Positions 1 to 7,452 of a stretch of DNA of 64,000 nucleotides are shown here, in pieces (positions within the stretch are counted from its first letter, which is position 1; each line of letters starts with the position of its first letter). Both the position numbers and the translations under genes were made by a program. The DNA comes from UBA2402 sp037139735. GTDB taxonomy: Bacteria > Planctomycetota > Phycisphaerae > Phycisphaerales > UBA1924. A model generated the notes under the pieces. That model did no database searches, was not told the origin of the DNA, and saw only the letters and a program-made list of their open reading frames with translations. The stretch covers positions 1 through 64,000 of the forward strand of contig JBAXFU010000005.1 of NCBI GenBank assembly GCA_037139735.1. Direction: 5' to 3'.

Positions 1-1
1 G

Positions 2-691
2 GGCGGATCCGGCGGCTTTTGCAACGTGCATTCGGGACGCTCCGGTTCGCCCGGTTCCGGCGGCGGCATCGTCGTGTCGGGTTCCACCTTCACGCTCATC
101 AACTGCACGCTGGCCGGCAACACGACCTCCTTCGCGGGCCCCCTGACCGGCAGTGTCATTCGCAACAGCATCGTGTGGAACGACCGCTGGTCGGGCCCGG
201 CGATCGACGCCGGCGCGTCGATCGAGCACTCGTCGCTCCCTTGGGCATTCCCGGGAGTCGGCAATCGGGTCGGCTCGCCGATGTTCATCGACATCGCCGG
301 CGCCGACGGCGTCTCGGGCACCGAGGACGACGACCTTCGCCTCGATCGTCGCTCGGCCTGCATCGACGCCGGCGACAACACGTCGCTCCCGCCGGGGACC
401 GTCACCGACCTTGACGGCCTGCCTCGCTTCGTCGACGCACCCGACTCGCCCGACACCGGCGTTGCCGGCGGCGATGGCGGGATGGCCGTCGTCGACATGG
501 GGGCGCACGAATGGCGAATCCCGCCATGTCCGGGCGATCACAATCGCGACGGAGGCGTCGATGGGGCCGACATCGCGGCGTTCTTCGAGGACTGGGAAGC
601 CGGACATGCCGCGGCCGACCTGAACCATGACGGAGGCGTCGACAGCGGCGATGTTTCGCTCTTCTTCCTGCACTGGGAGCAGGGGTGCTGA
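2..691 (+). CDS. C-terminal part of a surface/extracellular protein with GC-type dockerin-like domain (5' truncated)
   Basis: The reading frame is open from the window edge, so the N terminus is missing. The visible part is Gly/Ser/Asn-rich, with short repeating strands of the kind found in right-handed parallel beta-helix (choice-of-anchor) proteins, such as INCTLAGNT and SIVWND. The C-terminal 55 residues hold two calcium-loop-like repeats, DHNRDGGVDGADIAAFFEDW and DLNHDGGVDSGDVSLFFLHW, and the protein ends in EQGC. This matches the dockerin-like domain with terminal Gly-Cys common in Phycisphaerae surface proteins, where it is thought to serve in anchoring. Substrate or partner cannot be told. 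It converges on the next gene, with 10 nt between the stop codons. Confidence 0.8.
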   Translation, partial: GGSGGFCNVHSGRSGSPGSGGGIVVSGSTFTLINCTLAGNTTSFAGPLTGSVIRNSIVWNDRWSGPAIDAGASIEHSSLPWAFPGVGNRVGSPMFIDIAGADGVSGTEDDDLRLDRRSACIDAGDNTSLPPGTVTDLDGLPRFVDAPDSPDTGVAGGDGGMAVVDMGAHEWRIPPCPGDHNRDGGVDGADIAAFFEDWEAGHAAADLNHDGGVDSGDVSLFFLHWEQGC

Positions 692-701
692 TGGCGGGGG
701 C

Positions 702-1838
702 TCACGCCGGGTCGCGTCTCGCCTCCAGCAGCGCGTCGCACACCTCTCGCACCGCCCCCTTCCCGCCCGGCTTGACCGTGACCATCTTGGCCGCGGCCAG
801 CACCGGCGGATAGGCGTCGGCCACCGCGATGGGGAGCCCCGCCTCCCGCATGCACGCCAGGTCGTTGATGTCGTTGCCCACGTAGGCGATGTCCGCCATC
901 GTCATGCCGCGGGAGGCCAGCAGGTCGCGGAGCTTGGTCAGCTTGTCGTCGATGCCCTGGTGGCACTCGAGGCCGAGCTTGCGGCACCTCGCCCCCACCA
1001 CCGGGTTCTGCTCCTTGCTCAGCACCAGCATCGGCATGCCCGCGGCCTTGAGCATGCCCACGCCCAGGCCGTCGGATCGGTCGCACGACGCACCCTCCGT
1101 GCCGTCCTGCAGCACCAGCACGCGGTTGTCCGTCATCACGCCGTCGAAGTCGAAGACGACGAGCTTCACGCGGCGCAACACCTCGCCCGCCACGCCCTTG
1201 GTCGCCGGCTCGCTCTTCGCCCACATCAATGACTCGAGCCGCAACCACGGAACCGCGGGCATCTCGTGCAGCGCGACCCGCCCAAACACGAGGCAGCGAT
1301 GTCGCTCGAAGCCCTCGACGCCGACGATCTTCAGCGAGCCGTTCTCCCGAAACCGCGGCGACGACTCGCGATCGACGTGCGACACGGCACGACCGTCCGG
1401 CTCACGGGTCCACGCACGCCCCTCCACCTCGCACACCGACACCAGCGAGTCGGCCCCCTCGCGATCGAAGGTCTTGAGGGCGAGATCCACCTCGCCGTCG
1501 CGACGCAGGGGCTTCTCGATCTCGAGGATCACCGCCCGCTGGAATCGCTCGCCGCGTGCACGCAGCAGGCCGACGACGTGCTCGAGCACGATGTCGTCGC
1601 TCGGTTCGGCGGCGGCCCCGCCAACGGGCGCATCGATCACGTCGACGCCCGCGGCCAGTGCCACGCGGGCGGCGGCCGGGTCATTGGTGCACACGACGGT
1701 GCGGGTCACGCCCGTGGCGTTGCGGGCATGATCGATGCTGTGGACCAGGAGCGGCCGCCCGAGGAAGGGCCGAAGGTGCTGGCCGGGAATGCCCTTGCTC
1801 TCCCCGCGGGCGGGAATGATCGCGAGCGTCGGAATCAT
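702..1838 (-). CDS. CMP-sugar cytidylyltransferase-like / KdsC-like HAD phosphatase fusion
   Basis: This 378-residue protein has two domains. Residues 1 to about 215 resemble N-acylneuraminate or 3-deoxy sugar cytidylyltransferases (NeuA/KdsB) and open with MIPTLAIIPARGESKGIP. Residues 225-378 form a KdsC-type HAD phosphatase with the DFDGVMTD nucleophile motif and the GNDINDLACM metal-binding motif. NeuA proteins with a C-terminal phosphatase are known, so a role in an acidic sugar for surface glycans is likely. The cytidylyltransferase half looks degenerate: the usual GGSKG..KN is GESKG..QH, and the usual L-Q-P-T/S-P-L-R segment reads LEIEKPLRR. The phosphatase half may therefore be the active part. 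I chose the ATG directly before the conserved strand; the frame runs 16 codons further upstream. Confidence 0.75.
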   Translation of the reverse strand: MIPTLAIIPARGESKGIPGQHLRPFLGRPLLVHSIDHARNATGVTRTVVCTNDPAAARVALAAGVDVIDAPVGGAAAEPSDDIVLEHVVGLLRARGERFQRAVILEIEKPLRRDGEVDLALKTFDREGADSLVSVCEVEGRAWTREPDGRAVSHVDRESSPRFRENGSLKIVGVEGFERHRCLVFGRVALHEMPAVPWLRLESLMWAKSEPATKGVAGEVLRRVKLVVFDFDGVMTDNRVLVLQDGTEGASCDRSDGLGVGMLKAAGMPMLVLSKEQNPVVGARCRKLGLECHQGIDDKLTKLRDLLASRGMTMADIAYVGNDINDLACMREAGLPIAVADAYPPVLAAAKMVTVKPGGKGAVREVCDALLEARRDPA

Positions 1839-2003
1839 GGGCCGATGGTAGGGACAGGCCGCCGATTCGCCGGTTGCGAGCCACAACGAAGCGACCTGAA
1901 CGGCGACATCGCTGCCGCTTTGGCAGATGGAAGGGTTTCAAATTGGGGAGGACATCGAAGCCCCTTTCGACCTCGCGGTCGGTGAACGGGCCTTCAGTCT
2001 CAA

Positions 2004-2078
2004 TGCCGAGGGTGGGACTCGAACCCACGACCTCCGGGTTATGAATCCAGCGCTCTAAACCAGCTGAGCTACCTCGGC
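2004..2078 (-). tRNA. tRNA-Met (anticodon CAT)
   Basis: The reverse strand folds as a 75-nt cloverleaf. The acceptor stem is GCCGAGG/CCTCGGC with discriminator A, the D arm is GCTCAGCTGGTTTAGAGC, and the T arm is GTGGGTTCGAGTCCCAC. The anticodon loop is TTCATAA. No CCA is encoded. The anticodon stem has an A-C pair at 31-39. It lacks the three G-C pairs of initiator tRNA and its first acceptor pair is intact, so it is not the initiator. An elongator Met or an Ile2 tRNA (lysidine-modified CAT) cannot be separated by eye. Confidence 0.93.
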
Positions 2079-2090
2079 GATCAGGGGGCA

Positions 2091-2119
2091 AGTATAGCCC
2101 CCGACCGCCCATCCGTCAC
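2091..2119 (-). promoter_or_regulatory. Promoter of tRNA-Met
   Basis: On the reverse strand GTGACG (positions 2119-2114) and TATACT (2096-2091) are separated by 17 nt and resemble sigma-70 -35 and -10 boxes. The -10 box ends 13 nt before the mature tRNA 5' end. The -10 box sits in the loop of a small hairpin (GGGGGC/GCCCCC, 2084-2102), which could also end transcription of the lacI-type gene upstream. Confidence 0.55.
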
Positions 2120-2127
2120 CCCCGCTC

Positions 2128-3156
2128 TCAGGCCCCGCTGCTCTCCCTGACCACCAGTTCGGTCGCCAGCCGCACCCGCCGGGGCTTGAGGTCGCCGTCC
2201 TCGATTCGGGTCGCCAGAAGGTCGATGGCCGCGGCCCCGACATCAGCCAGCGGCACCCGCACGCTCGACAGCCGCGGTCGCACCAAGGACGCCAGGCGGG
2301 TATCGTCGAAGCCCACCACGCGGACGTCCCCCGGCACCTTCAGCGACAGGTCCTCGGCGGCCTGGAGCACGCCCAGCGCGATCTCGTCGTTGCCCGCGAG
2401 CACGCCGATGGCCCCCCGACGGCCGTGGCCGCGGCGTGCCTTCATCCATTCCGATCCCCACGCCACGTCGTAGCGACCAAAGGCCACCTGATCGTCGCGG
2501 AGTTCGTGTCCGGCCTTCGCCAACGACTCGCGGAAGGCCGCCGCTCGGGCCGCCGTGTCGAAGTTCGCCGCCGGACCACCCACGAAGTACAGCCGCGAGG
2601 CAGGCACCTGTTCGAGCAGGTGCGACACCGCCTGAGCCGTGCCCGTCGCATTGTCGACCAGCACGCAGTCGAGGCCCTCGACCTCCACGTCGATCAACAC
2701 CACCGGCGTCTGATCCTCACCGGTGCCACGCCACGCCAAGCCCTGCGGCTCGGTGATCATCATCGCCAGTCCGTCCGCCAGGCCCAGCCCCGGGCCGCGT
2801 GTGGCGTCCTCGGGCGAGCGGGGCGCGCCCCTGGCCTCGCTGCTCACGAGCAGGTGGTATCCCAACTGGTGCGCCTTGGCGTCCGCGCCCCGGATGAGTT
2901 CGCTATAGAACTCGCCGAACATGTCGGGCAAGGCGAAGCAGAGCACGCGGCTCGAGCGGGTGATCAGCCCCTGCGCGAACGGATTGGGCTTGTACTTCAG
3001 CCGCTCGATCACCTCGCGGACCTTCTTGGCCGTCCCCTCGGCCACGAGTTCCGGGTTGTTCAGCACCCGCGAGACGGTCGCGATCGACACCTTGGCGGCA
3101 TCCGCGACGTCCTGGATCGAGAAGGGCCCCTCCGACGATTTGCCACGCGGCTTCAC
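2128..3156 (-). CDS. LacI-family transcriptional regulator
   Basis: This 342-residue cytoplasmic DNA-binding regulator has the usual LacI/GalR length. The N terminus carries the LacI helix-turn-helix at about residues 12-58 (IQDVADAAKVSIATVSRVLN), followed by the hinge helix region NPFAQGLITRSSRV. The rest is a periplasmic-binding-protein-like fold, with typical segments such as GVLAGNDEIALGVLQAAEDL and VVGFDDTRLASLVRPRLSSV. The family usually binds a sugar or nucleoside effector and represses transport or glycoside-degradation genes. It is divergent from a glucoamylase-like lipoprotein gene 62 nt away. A LacI-type operator lies upstream of the next gene at 4834-4847, so local carbohydrate control is a reasonable inference. 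The effector is unknown. Confidence 0.93.
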   Translation of the reverse strand: MKPRGKSSEGPFSIQDVADAAKVSIATVSRVLNNPELVAEGTAKKVREVIERLKYKPNPFAQGLITRSSRVLCFALPDMFGEFYSELIRGADAKAHQLGYHLLVSSEARGAPRSPEDATRGPGLGLADGLAMMITEPQGLAWRGTGEDQTPVVLIDVEVEGLDCVLVDNATGTAQAVSHLLEQVPASRLYFVGGPAANFDTAARAAAFRESLAKAGHELRDDQVAFGRYDVAWGSEWMKARRGHGRRGAIGVLAGNDEIALGVLQAAEDLSLKVPGDVRVVGFDDTRLASLVRPRLSSVRVPLADVGAAAIDLLATRIEDGDLKPRRVRLATELVVRESSGA

Positions 3157-3218
3157 GCCCGCATGATACCCACGCCCTGCCGCCCGCCTCGTACAGTCCT
3201 CGCCACCGGAGCCCCGCC

Positions 3219-4748
3219 ATGCACACCCGCCGCACGCCCCGCGATTGCTCGCTCCGCCACGCCGCCGCTTGGGGCATCGCCGCGGGCGTGACGATGCTCG
3301 GCGGGTGCGCGACGCCGCCGCGGCCCGCCCCCATGCCGCCCGCCGTCGTCGCGGCGGCCGGTCAACCCCGGCCCCCCTTCCGCTTCGACGCCTCGGACGA
3401 GGCCTTCCTCGACGCCGTGCAACTCGGGGCGTTCCGGTTCCTCTGGGAACGCGCCGACGCTCGCACCGGCCTGATCCCGGATCGCGCCAGCAACCCAGCC
3501 ATCGCCAGCGTCGCGGGCGTGGGCTTCCAACTCAGCGCCCTGCCCATCGGCGTCGAACGCGGCTGGATCACTCGAGACCAAGGCCTCGCCCGCGCCCAAC
3601 TCATCATGCGGTCGCTGCAGGCCGACCCGGCGATCCGCAAGGCCGGCTTCTTCCAGCACTTCGTCGACGCCCCCACCGCAGGCATCCACAAGGGCACGCT
3701 TGAGCACGTCGTGAGCACCATCGACTCGGCCCTGCTGTTCTGCGGCGTGCTCACCGCCTCCTCCTACTTCGGGGCGGATCTGGCCCCACAGGCCGACGCG
3801 GTCTTCGCCGCGGCCGACTTCAACTTCTTCCGCTCCGGCGCCGAAGCCGGCAACGAATGGCAACGCGGGTTCATCTCGCTGGGCTGGAAGCCCGCGTCGC
3901 TCGAAGATGCGTCCGGCGCGGGTTCGCTGCTGCCGTACTCGTGGGTCGACTCTGGGTGCGAGCACAGGCTGGTGGCGTTCCTGGGCGTCTGCGCTCCGGA
4001 TGCCGCCAAGCGGCTGGAGGCTGGCGACTACTACCGGTTGCGTCGAACGCTGGGGTCGGTCGAAGGCTCGCCCACGGTGTGGTTCCCGTACTCGGGCGCC
4101 TTGTTCGTCAACCAGTTCAGCCACTGCTGGGTCAACTACGCGGCGATGGGTCCCGACGATCCGTCGGTGGCGGGGTTCGGCCCCGAGCGACGTGCCCGCG
4201 TCGACTGGTGGGAGAACTCGCGCCGCATGACGGTGCTGCACCAGCGCAAGGCGATGGAGTACGCCCCGCGGTTTCGCACGCTGGGGGTGGATGCGTGGGG
4301 CTTCTCGGCGTCGGATTGCCCGCGGGGCTACTGCGTGCCCGGCGTTTTCCCCGAGCCCATGGCGATGCCCGGGGCCACGGCATTGACGGACTACGCGACC
4401 GAGCGTCCGCAGGACGATCCGGGCGACGGCACGGTGGCGCCGTACGCCGCGGGCACGTCGGTGATGTTCGACCCGGTGCGATCGGTGGCGGCCCTGAGGC
4501 ATCTGGCGTCGATCAAGGATGCCAAGGGGAGTCCTTCGATCTGGCACGACCCGGCGACGGGTGGCTACGGGTTTGCCGACGCGATCAACCTCGATTGGGG
4601 GTGGGCGTCGGACGACTACGTGGCGATCGACCAAGGGCCGATGCTGCTGGCGATCGAGAATGCCCGCTCGGGCCTCGTGTGGCGGCTGTTTCACTCGCAC
4701 CCGTACGTGAAGGCGGGCGGGCAGCGATTGGGGCTCCCCCAACCCTGA
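3219..4748 (+). CDS. Glucoamylase-like (GH144-type) lipoprotein
   Basis: This 509-residue protein has a lipoprotein signal peptide ending in lipobox MLGGC (Cys30), so it is probably membrane-anchored and exported. The mature part matches the glycoamylase-like family that includes GH144 beta-1,2-glucanases. Visible landmarks are FLWERADARTGLIPDRA near the start, WFPYSGALFVNQFSHCWVNY, GLSAS-type segment WGFSASDCPRGY, YAAGTSVMFDP, and GYGFADAINLDWGWASDDYV near the end. The family has an alpha/alpha toroid fold and hydrolyses beta-glucans. The exact substrate cannot be fixed from sequence. It is divergent from a LacI-family regulator, which fits sugar-dependent expression. Confidence 0.85.
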   Translation: MHTRRTPRDCSLRHAAAWGIAAGVTMLGGCATPPRPAPMPPAVVAAAGQPRPPFRFDASDEAFLDAVQLGAFRFLWERADARTGLIPDRASNPAIASVAGVGFQLSALPIGVERGWITRDQGLARAQLIMRSLQADPAIRKAGFFQHFVDAPTAGIHKGTLEHVVSTIDSALLFCGVLTASSYFGADLAPQADAVFAAADFNFFRSGAEAGNEWQRGFISLGWKPASLEDASGAGSLLPYSWVDSGCEHRLVAFLGVCAPDAAKRLEAGDYYRLRRTLGSVEGSPTVWFPYSGALFVNQFSHCWVNYAAMGPDDPSVAGFGPERRARVDWWENSRRMTVLHQRKAMEYAPRFRTLGVDAWGFSASDCPRGYCVPGVFPEPMAMPGATALTDYATERPQDDPGDGTVAPYAAGTSVMFDPVRSVAALRHLASIKDAKGSPSIWHDPATGGYGFADAINLDWGWASDDYVAIDQGPMLLAIENARSGLVWRLFHSHPYVKAGGQRLGLPQP

Positions 4749-4805
4749 GGCAGCGTCCGAGAACACGGGGACGAGAAAAAGTCCCTCATTCCGCGTGAAG
4801 ATGTC

Positions 4806-4834
4806 TTGACACGGTTACCGGAATCCCGGAGAAT
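4806..4834 (+). promoter_or_regulatory. Promoter upstream of the PEP-CTERM-like gene
   Basis: TTGACA at 4806-4811 is a perfect -35 consensus. A spacing of 17 nt leads to GAGAAT at 4829-4834, which is an acceptable -10 box. The predicted start lies about 130 nt before the start codon at 4971, so a long 5' leader is implied. The -10 box touches the LacI-type operator at 4834-4847. Confidence 0.55.
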
Positions 4835-4847
4835 GAAAGCGTTTCCA
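4834..4847 (+). promoter_or_regulatory. LacI/CcpA-type operator
   Basis: TGAAAGCGTTTCCA is a near-palindrome with the central CG typical of LacI-family operators. It matches the cre consensus TGWNANCGNTNWCA at all but one defined position. It overlaps the end of the predicted -10 box, a position suited to repression. The LacI-family gene at 2128-3156 is the obvious candidate regulator, but the link is inferred. Confidence 0.55.
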
Positions 4848-4970
4848 CGGGTGATCGGACTCGTGTACACGGCAGTCCGTGAATAACGTGGCGGGCTGGT
4901 TTCAAACACAGGGGGCATCGCGTGTTTCCGCGCGTGGGGCCTTCAGGCAGCGAGAGAAGAGGAGACAAGC

Positions 4971-5774
4971 ATGAAGAGCAAGAGCGTGATGGGCGTGGCC
5001 TTCGTGGCGTTGATGGCGTCGGCGGGCGGCGCGATGGCGATCGACATGTCGACCGTCAACAGCTTCAAGTACGAGAAGCTGTGGAACGACTTCCCGACGG
5101 CCTCGGCCTCGGTGACCAACGCCTTCCCGAACTTCGGCGTCCGCGAGGACTTCGCCGCGGGCACGGTGGGCGGCTATGCCAACAAGCACGTGGGCTGGCT
5201 GAGCAACGACGGCGGCGCATCGGCGTTGACGAACAACTACGCCCAGAGCTGGACGCTCTCGTTCAGCGTCCGCATCGACACGGCCTTCGGCATGGGCCAG
5301 CCCCGTCGCGAGGCGGGCATTGAGGTGCACAACCCCCGCAATCCGGTCTTCGGCGGCTGGACCGACGAGGGTCAGGTGCTGATCGCCAGCGACGGCGAAG
5401 TGGCCGTCTTCGGCGCTGCCATGCCCTTCACCGGCCTGGGCAACGTCTACACGCTGGGCACCACCGCGGCGGTGACGTTCGAGTACTTTGCTCCCGGCGC
5501 CGTCGATGCGGTCAAGGGTGCGTATCGCCTGACCTTCGCCGACGCCGTCACCGGCGTGCACAGCAGCGGCCTCAAGATCTGGGGCAACGAGGGTGATGCA
5601 CTCTACGGCATCAACTACGGCGCGAAGATCGGCCTCAAGGCCCAGAACCAGCGCAACCCCTTCATCGACGACTTCTCCGACATCCAGTACAGCAACGTCA
5701 ACGTCGTTCCCGCGCCGGCGGCCCTCGGCCTGCTCGGACTCGCCGGCCTCGCGGCCGGCCGCCGTCGCCGCTGA
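4971..5774 (+). CDS. PEP-CTERM-like sorted exported protein
   Basis: This 267-residue protein starts with a Sec signal peptide, probably cleaved after GGAMA, near residue 23. It ends with a Val-Pro-Ala-Pro motif, a short hydrophobic helix (ALGLLGLAGLAAG) and RRRR. That is the tripartite PEP-CTERM sorting signal processed by exosortase in other bacteria. The central part is unrecognised and has a beta-rich look (TLSFSVRIDTAFGMG, AAVTFEYFAPGAVDAVKGAY), reminiscent of a carbohydrate-binding jelly-roll. A strong GAAGAGGAGA Shine-Dalgarno sequence precedes the ATG. It follows the glucoamylase-like gene on the same strand but has its own promoter and operator, so a role in polysaccharide binding is possible though unproven. 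Confidence 0.8.
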   Translation: MKSKSVMGVAFVALMASAGGAMAIDMSTVNSFKYEKLWNDFPTASASVTNAFPNFGVREDFAAGTVGGYANKHVGWLSNDGGASALTNNYAQSWTLSFSVRIDTAFGMGQPRREAGIEVHNPRNPVFGGWTDEGQVLIASDGEVAVFGAAMPFTGLGNVYTLGTTAAVTFEYFAPGAVDAVKGAYRLTFADAVTGVHSSGLKIWGNEGDALYGINYGAKIGLKAQNQRNPFIDDFSDIQYSNVNVVPAPAALGLLGLAGLAAGRRRR

Positions 5775-5802
5775 TCGCCGGTGAACATCTCCTGATTCAA
5801 GT

Positions 5803-5836
5803 CACGGCCCCGCGACGCTCTCGTCGCGGGGCCGTG
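5803..5836 (+). terminator. Strong hairpin terminator
   Basis: A perfect 15-bp stem (CACGGCCCCGCGACG with its complement) is closed by a CTCT tetraloop 28 nt after the PEP-CTERM-like stop codon. Only a short T-rich run follows (TCAATTT), and the hairpin lies between convergent genes, so it may work in both directions. Confidence 0.75.
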
Positions 5837-5998
5837 TCAATTTGCCTCGCCCCTCGAGGGCGAACCAACGGGTAGCCCTGGACGCACGGCCGCCGATGTT
5901 CAAGATGATGAATGGCGGAAACGCGCGAGAGGCATCATCGCCACGCGGTGGCGCTGTTGGAGCTCGATTGCCGTCGATGTGGTCCTACGACGACCTTC

Positions 5999-7387
5999 TC
6001 ACCCGCGGGCCGGCCCCAGCAACTGCTCGGGATCTTGCAGCAGGCGGATGATCTCCGCCAGCGCCAACGCCGCCAGCGCGCCGTCGACGACGCGGTGATC
6101 GCAGGCGAGCGACAGCGGGAGCAACTGTCCCACCTTGAACGCACCCTTGTTCACCACCACGCCCTCGCGAGCGCGGCCCACGGCCAGGATCGCCGCCTCG
6201 GGGTAGTTGATGATCGGCGTGGCGAAGCGGCCTGCGTGGCTGCCCACGTTGCTGATCGTGAACGTCGAGCCCATGAGTTGCTCGCGCGAGGCGGTGCGGC
6301 TGCGGGCCGAGTCGGCCGCCGCCGCGATGCCGCGGCTGATCTCGAGCACGCCCAGCCGATCCGCGTCGCGGAGCACCGGCACCATCAGGCCGTTCTCCGT
6401 GTCGGTGGCGATGCCGATGTGCACGCTGCGGTGCTGGATGATGCTGGCGTCGTACGAAGCGTCGCCGGGCTTCTCGTCCACCGTCGCGTTGAGCGGGCGG
6501 AACTGCGAGGTCGAAAGCACGCGGCAGACCGCGCCGGCCACGAAGGGCAGGAACGACACCTTCTCGCCGCTGGCGGCCGCCAACTTGCGACGCAGGCCGT
6601 CGAGCGAGGAGACGTCGGCCTCGTCCATCACCGTGAAGTGCACGGCCTGGTTCACGCTCTCGCGGAGGCGGTTGGCGATCGTGCGACGCACGCCGCGGAA
6701 GGGGATGCGGAGCGTGTCGGGCCCGCCGTCGAGGGCGATGGGTCGCGACGACGCAACCCGCGGCGCCTCGGGCGCGGCCGGGCGGGCCGGCGGGGCGAAC
6801 GCCGGGGTCGGCGCAGGAGCGGCGGGCTTGGAGACCGGCGGAGCCTTGGGCTTCGAGGCGCCCGCTGCCGCGGCACGAACATCCTTCTCCGTCACTCGCC
6901 CGCCGATGCCGGTGCCATGGACGGCATCGATGTTGACGCCCAGTTCCTTGGCGATGCGGCGAACGGCCGGGGTGGCGAGGGCCTTGCCGGTGTTCTCGGT
7001 GCCGGGGATGGCGCTGAGCGACCCCACCACCGTGCCGGCGTCCTCTCGCTCCGCGGCGGGTTCGGGGATCTCCTCGACCGCGACCCGCGCGGGGGCGGCC
7101 TTGGCGGGTTCGGGGGCCTTGGCCCCAGCGCCGCCGACATACGTCACAAGGGGCGCACCGGTGTTGATGATCTCGCCTTCCTTGCCGTGGAGCGTCTTGA
7201 TCACGCCCGCGCGGGGGCTGGGCACTTCGACGACGGCCTTGTCGGTCTCCATCTCGGCGAGGATGTCGAGTTCCTTGACGTGCTGCCCCTCGGCGACTCG
7301 CCACTTGAGCAGTTCAGCCTCGTGCACGCCCTCGCCCAGGTCGGGAAGGATGAAGACATCGGGATCGGAGGAGGTCTGGTGAGCCAT
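5999..7387 (-). CDS. Dihydrolipoamide acyltransferase (E2) of a 2-oxoacid dehydrogenase complex
   Basis: This 462-residue protein has the standard E2 layout. One lipoyl domain covers residues 1-85, with the lipoylated Lys in the motif AEMETDKAVVEVPS. An Ala/Pro linker follows, then a peripheral subunit-binding domain (VRRIAKELGVNIDAVHGTG) and another Ala/Pro linker. The catalytic domain ends with the active-site motif CDHRVVDG. It transfers the acyl group to CoA in the pyruvate or branched-chain oxoacid dehydrogenase complex; sequence alone does not fix the substrate. The gene is third in an operon after E1 alpha and E1 beta. I chose the ATG that begins MAHQTSSDP; the open frame continues 23 codons upstream into the end of the E1 beta gene. 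Confidence 0.93.
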   Translation of the reverse strand: MAHQTSSDPDVFILPDLGEGVHEAELLKWRVAEGQHVKELDILAEMETDKAVVEVPSPRAGVIKTLHGKEGEIINTGAPLVTYVGGAGAKAPEPAKAAPARVAVEEIPEPAAEREDAGTVVGSLSAIPGTENTGKALATPAVRRIAKELGVNIDAVHGTGIGGRVTEKDVRAAAAGASKPKAPPVSKPAAPAPTPAFAPPARPAAPEAPRVASSRPIALDGGPDTLRIPFRGVRRTIANRLRESVNQAVHFTVMDEADVSSLDGLRRKLAAASGEKVSFLPFVAGAVCRVLSTSQFRPLNATVDEKPGDASYDASIIQHRSVHIGIATDTENGLMVPVLRDADRLGVLEISRGIAAAADSARSRTASREQLMGSTFTISNVGSHAGRFATPIINYPEAAILAVGRAREGVVVNKGAFKVGQLLPLSLACDHRVVDGALAALALAEIIRLLQDPEQLLGPARG

Positions 7388-7452
7388 GTCGTTGTACCGT
7401 GGAGAGAGAGGGAGTGATCGGGTGAGGGAGCGATGGACTCGGCGGGCCGGCG

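Noticed and set aside
3153..4766. 537-residue minus-strand open frame opposite the glucoamylase-like gene
   Set aside because: It mirrors a gene with a lipobox and family motifs, and its own translation is low-complexity Arg/His/Gly.
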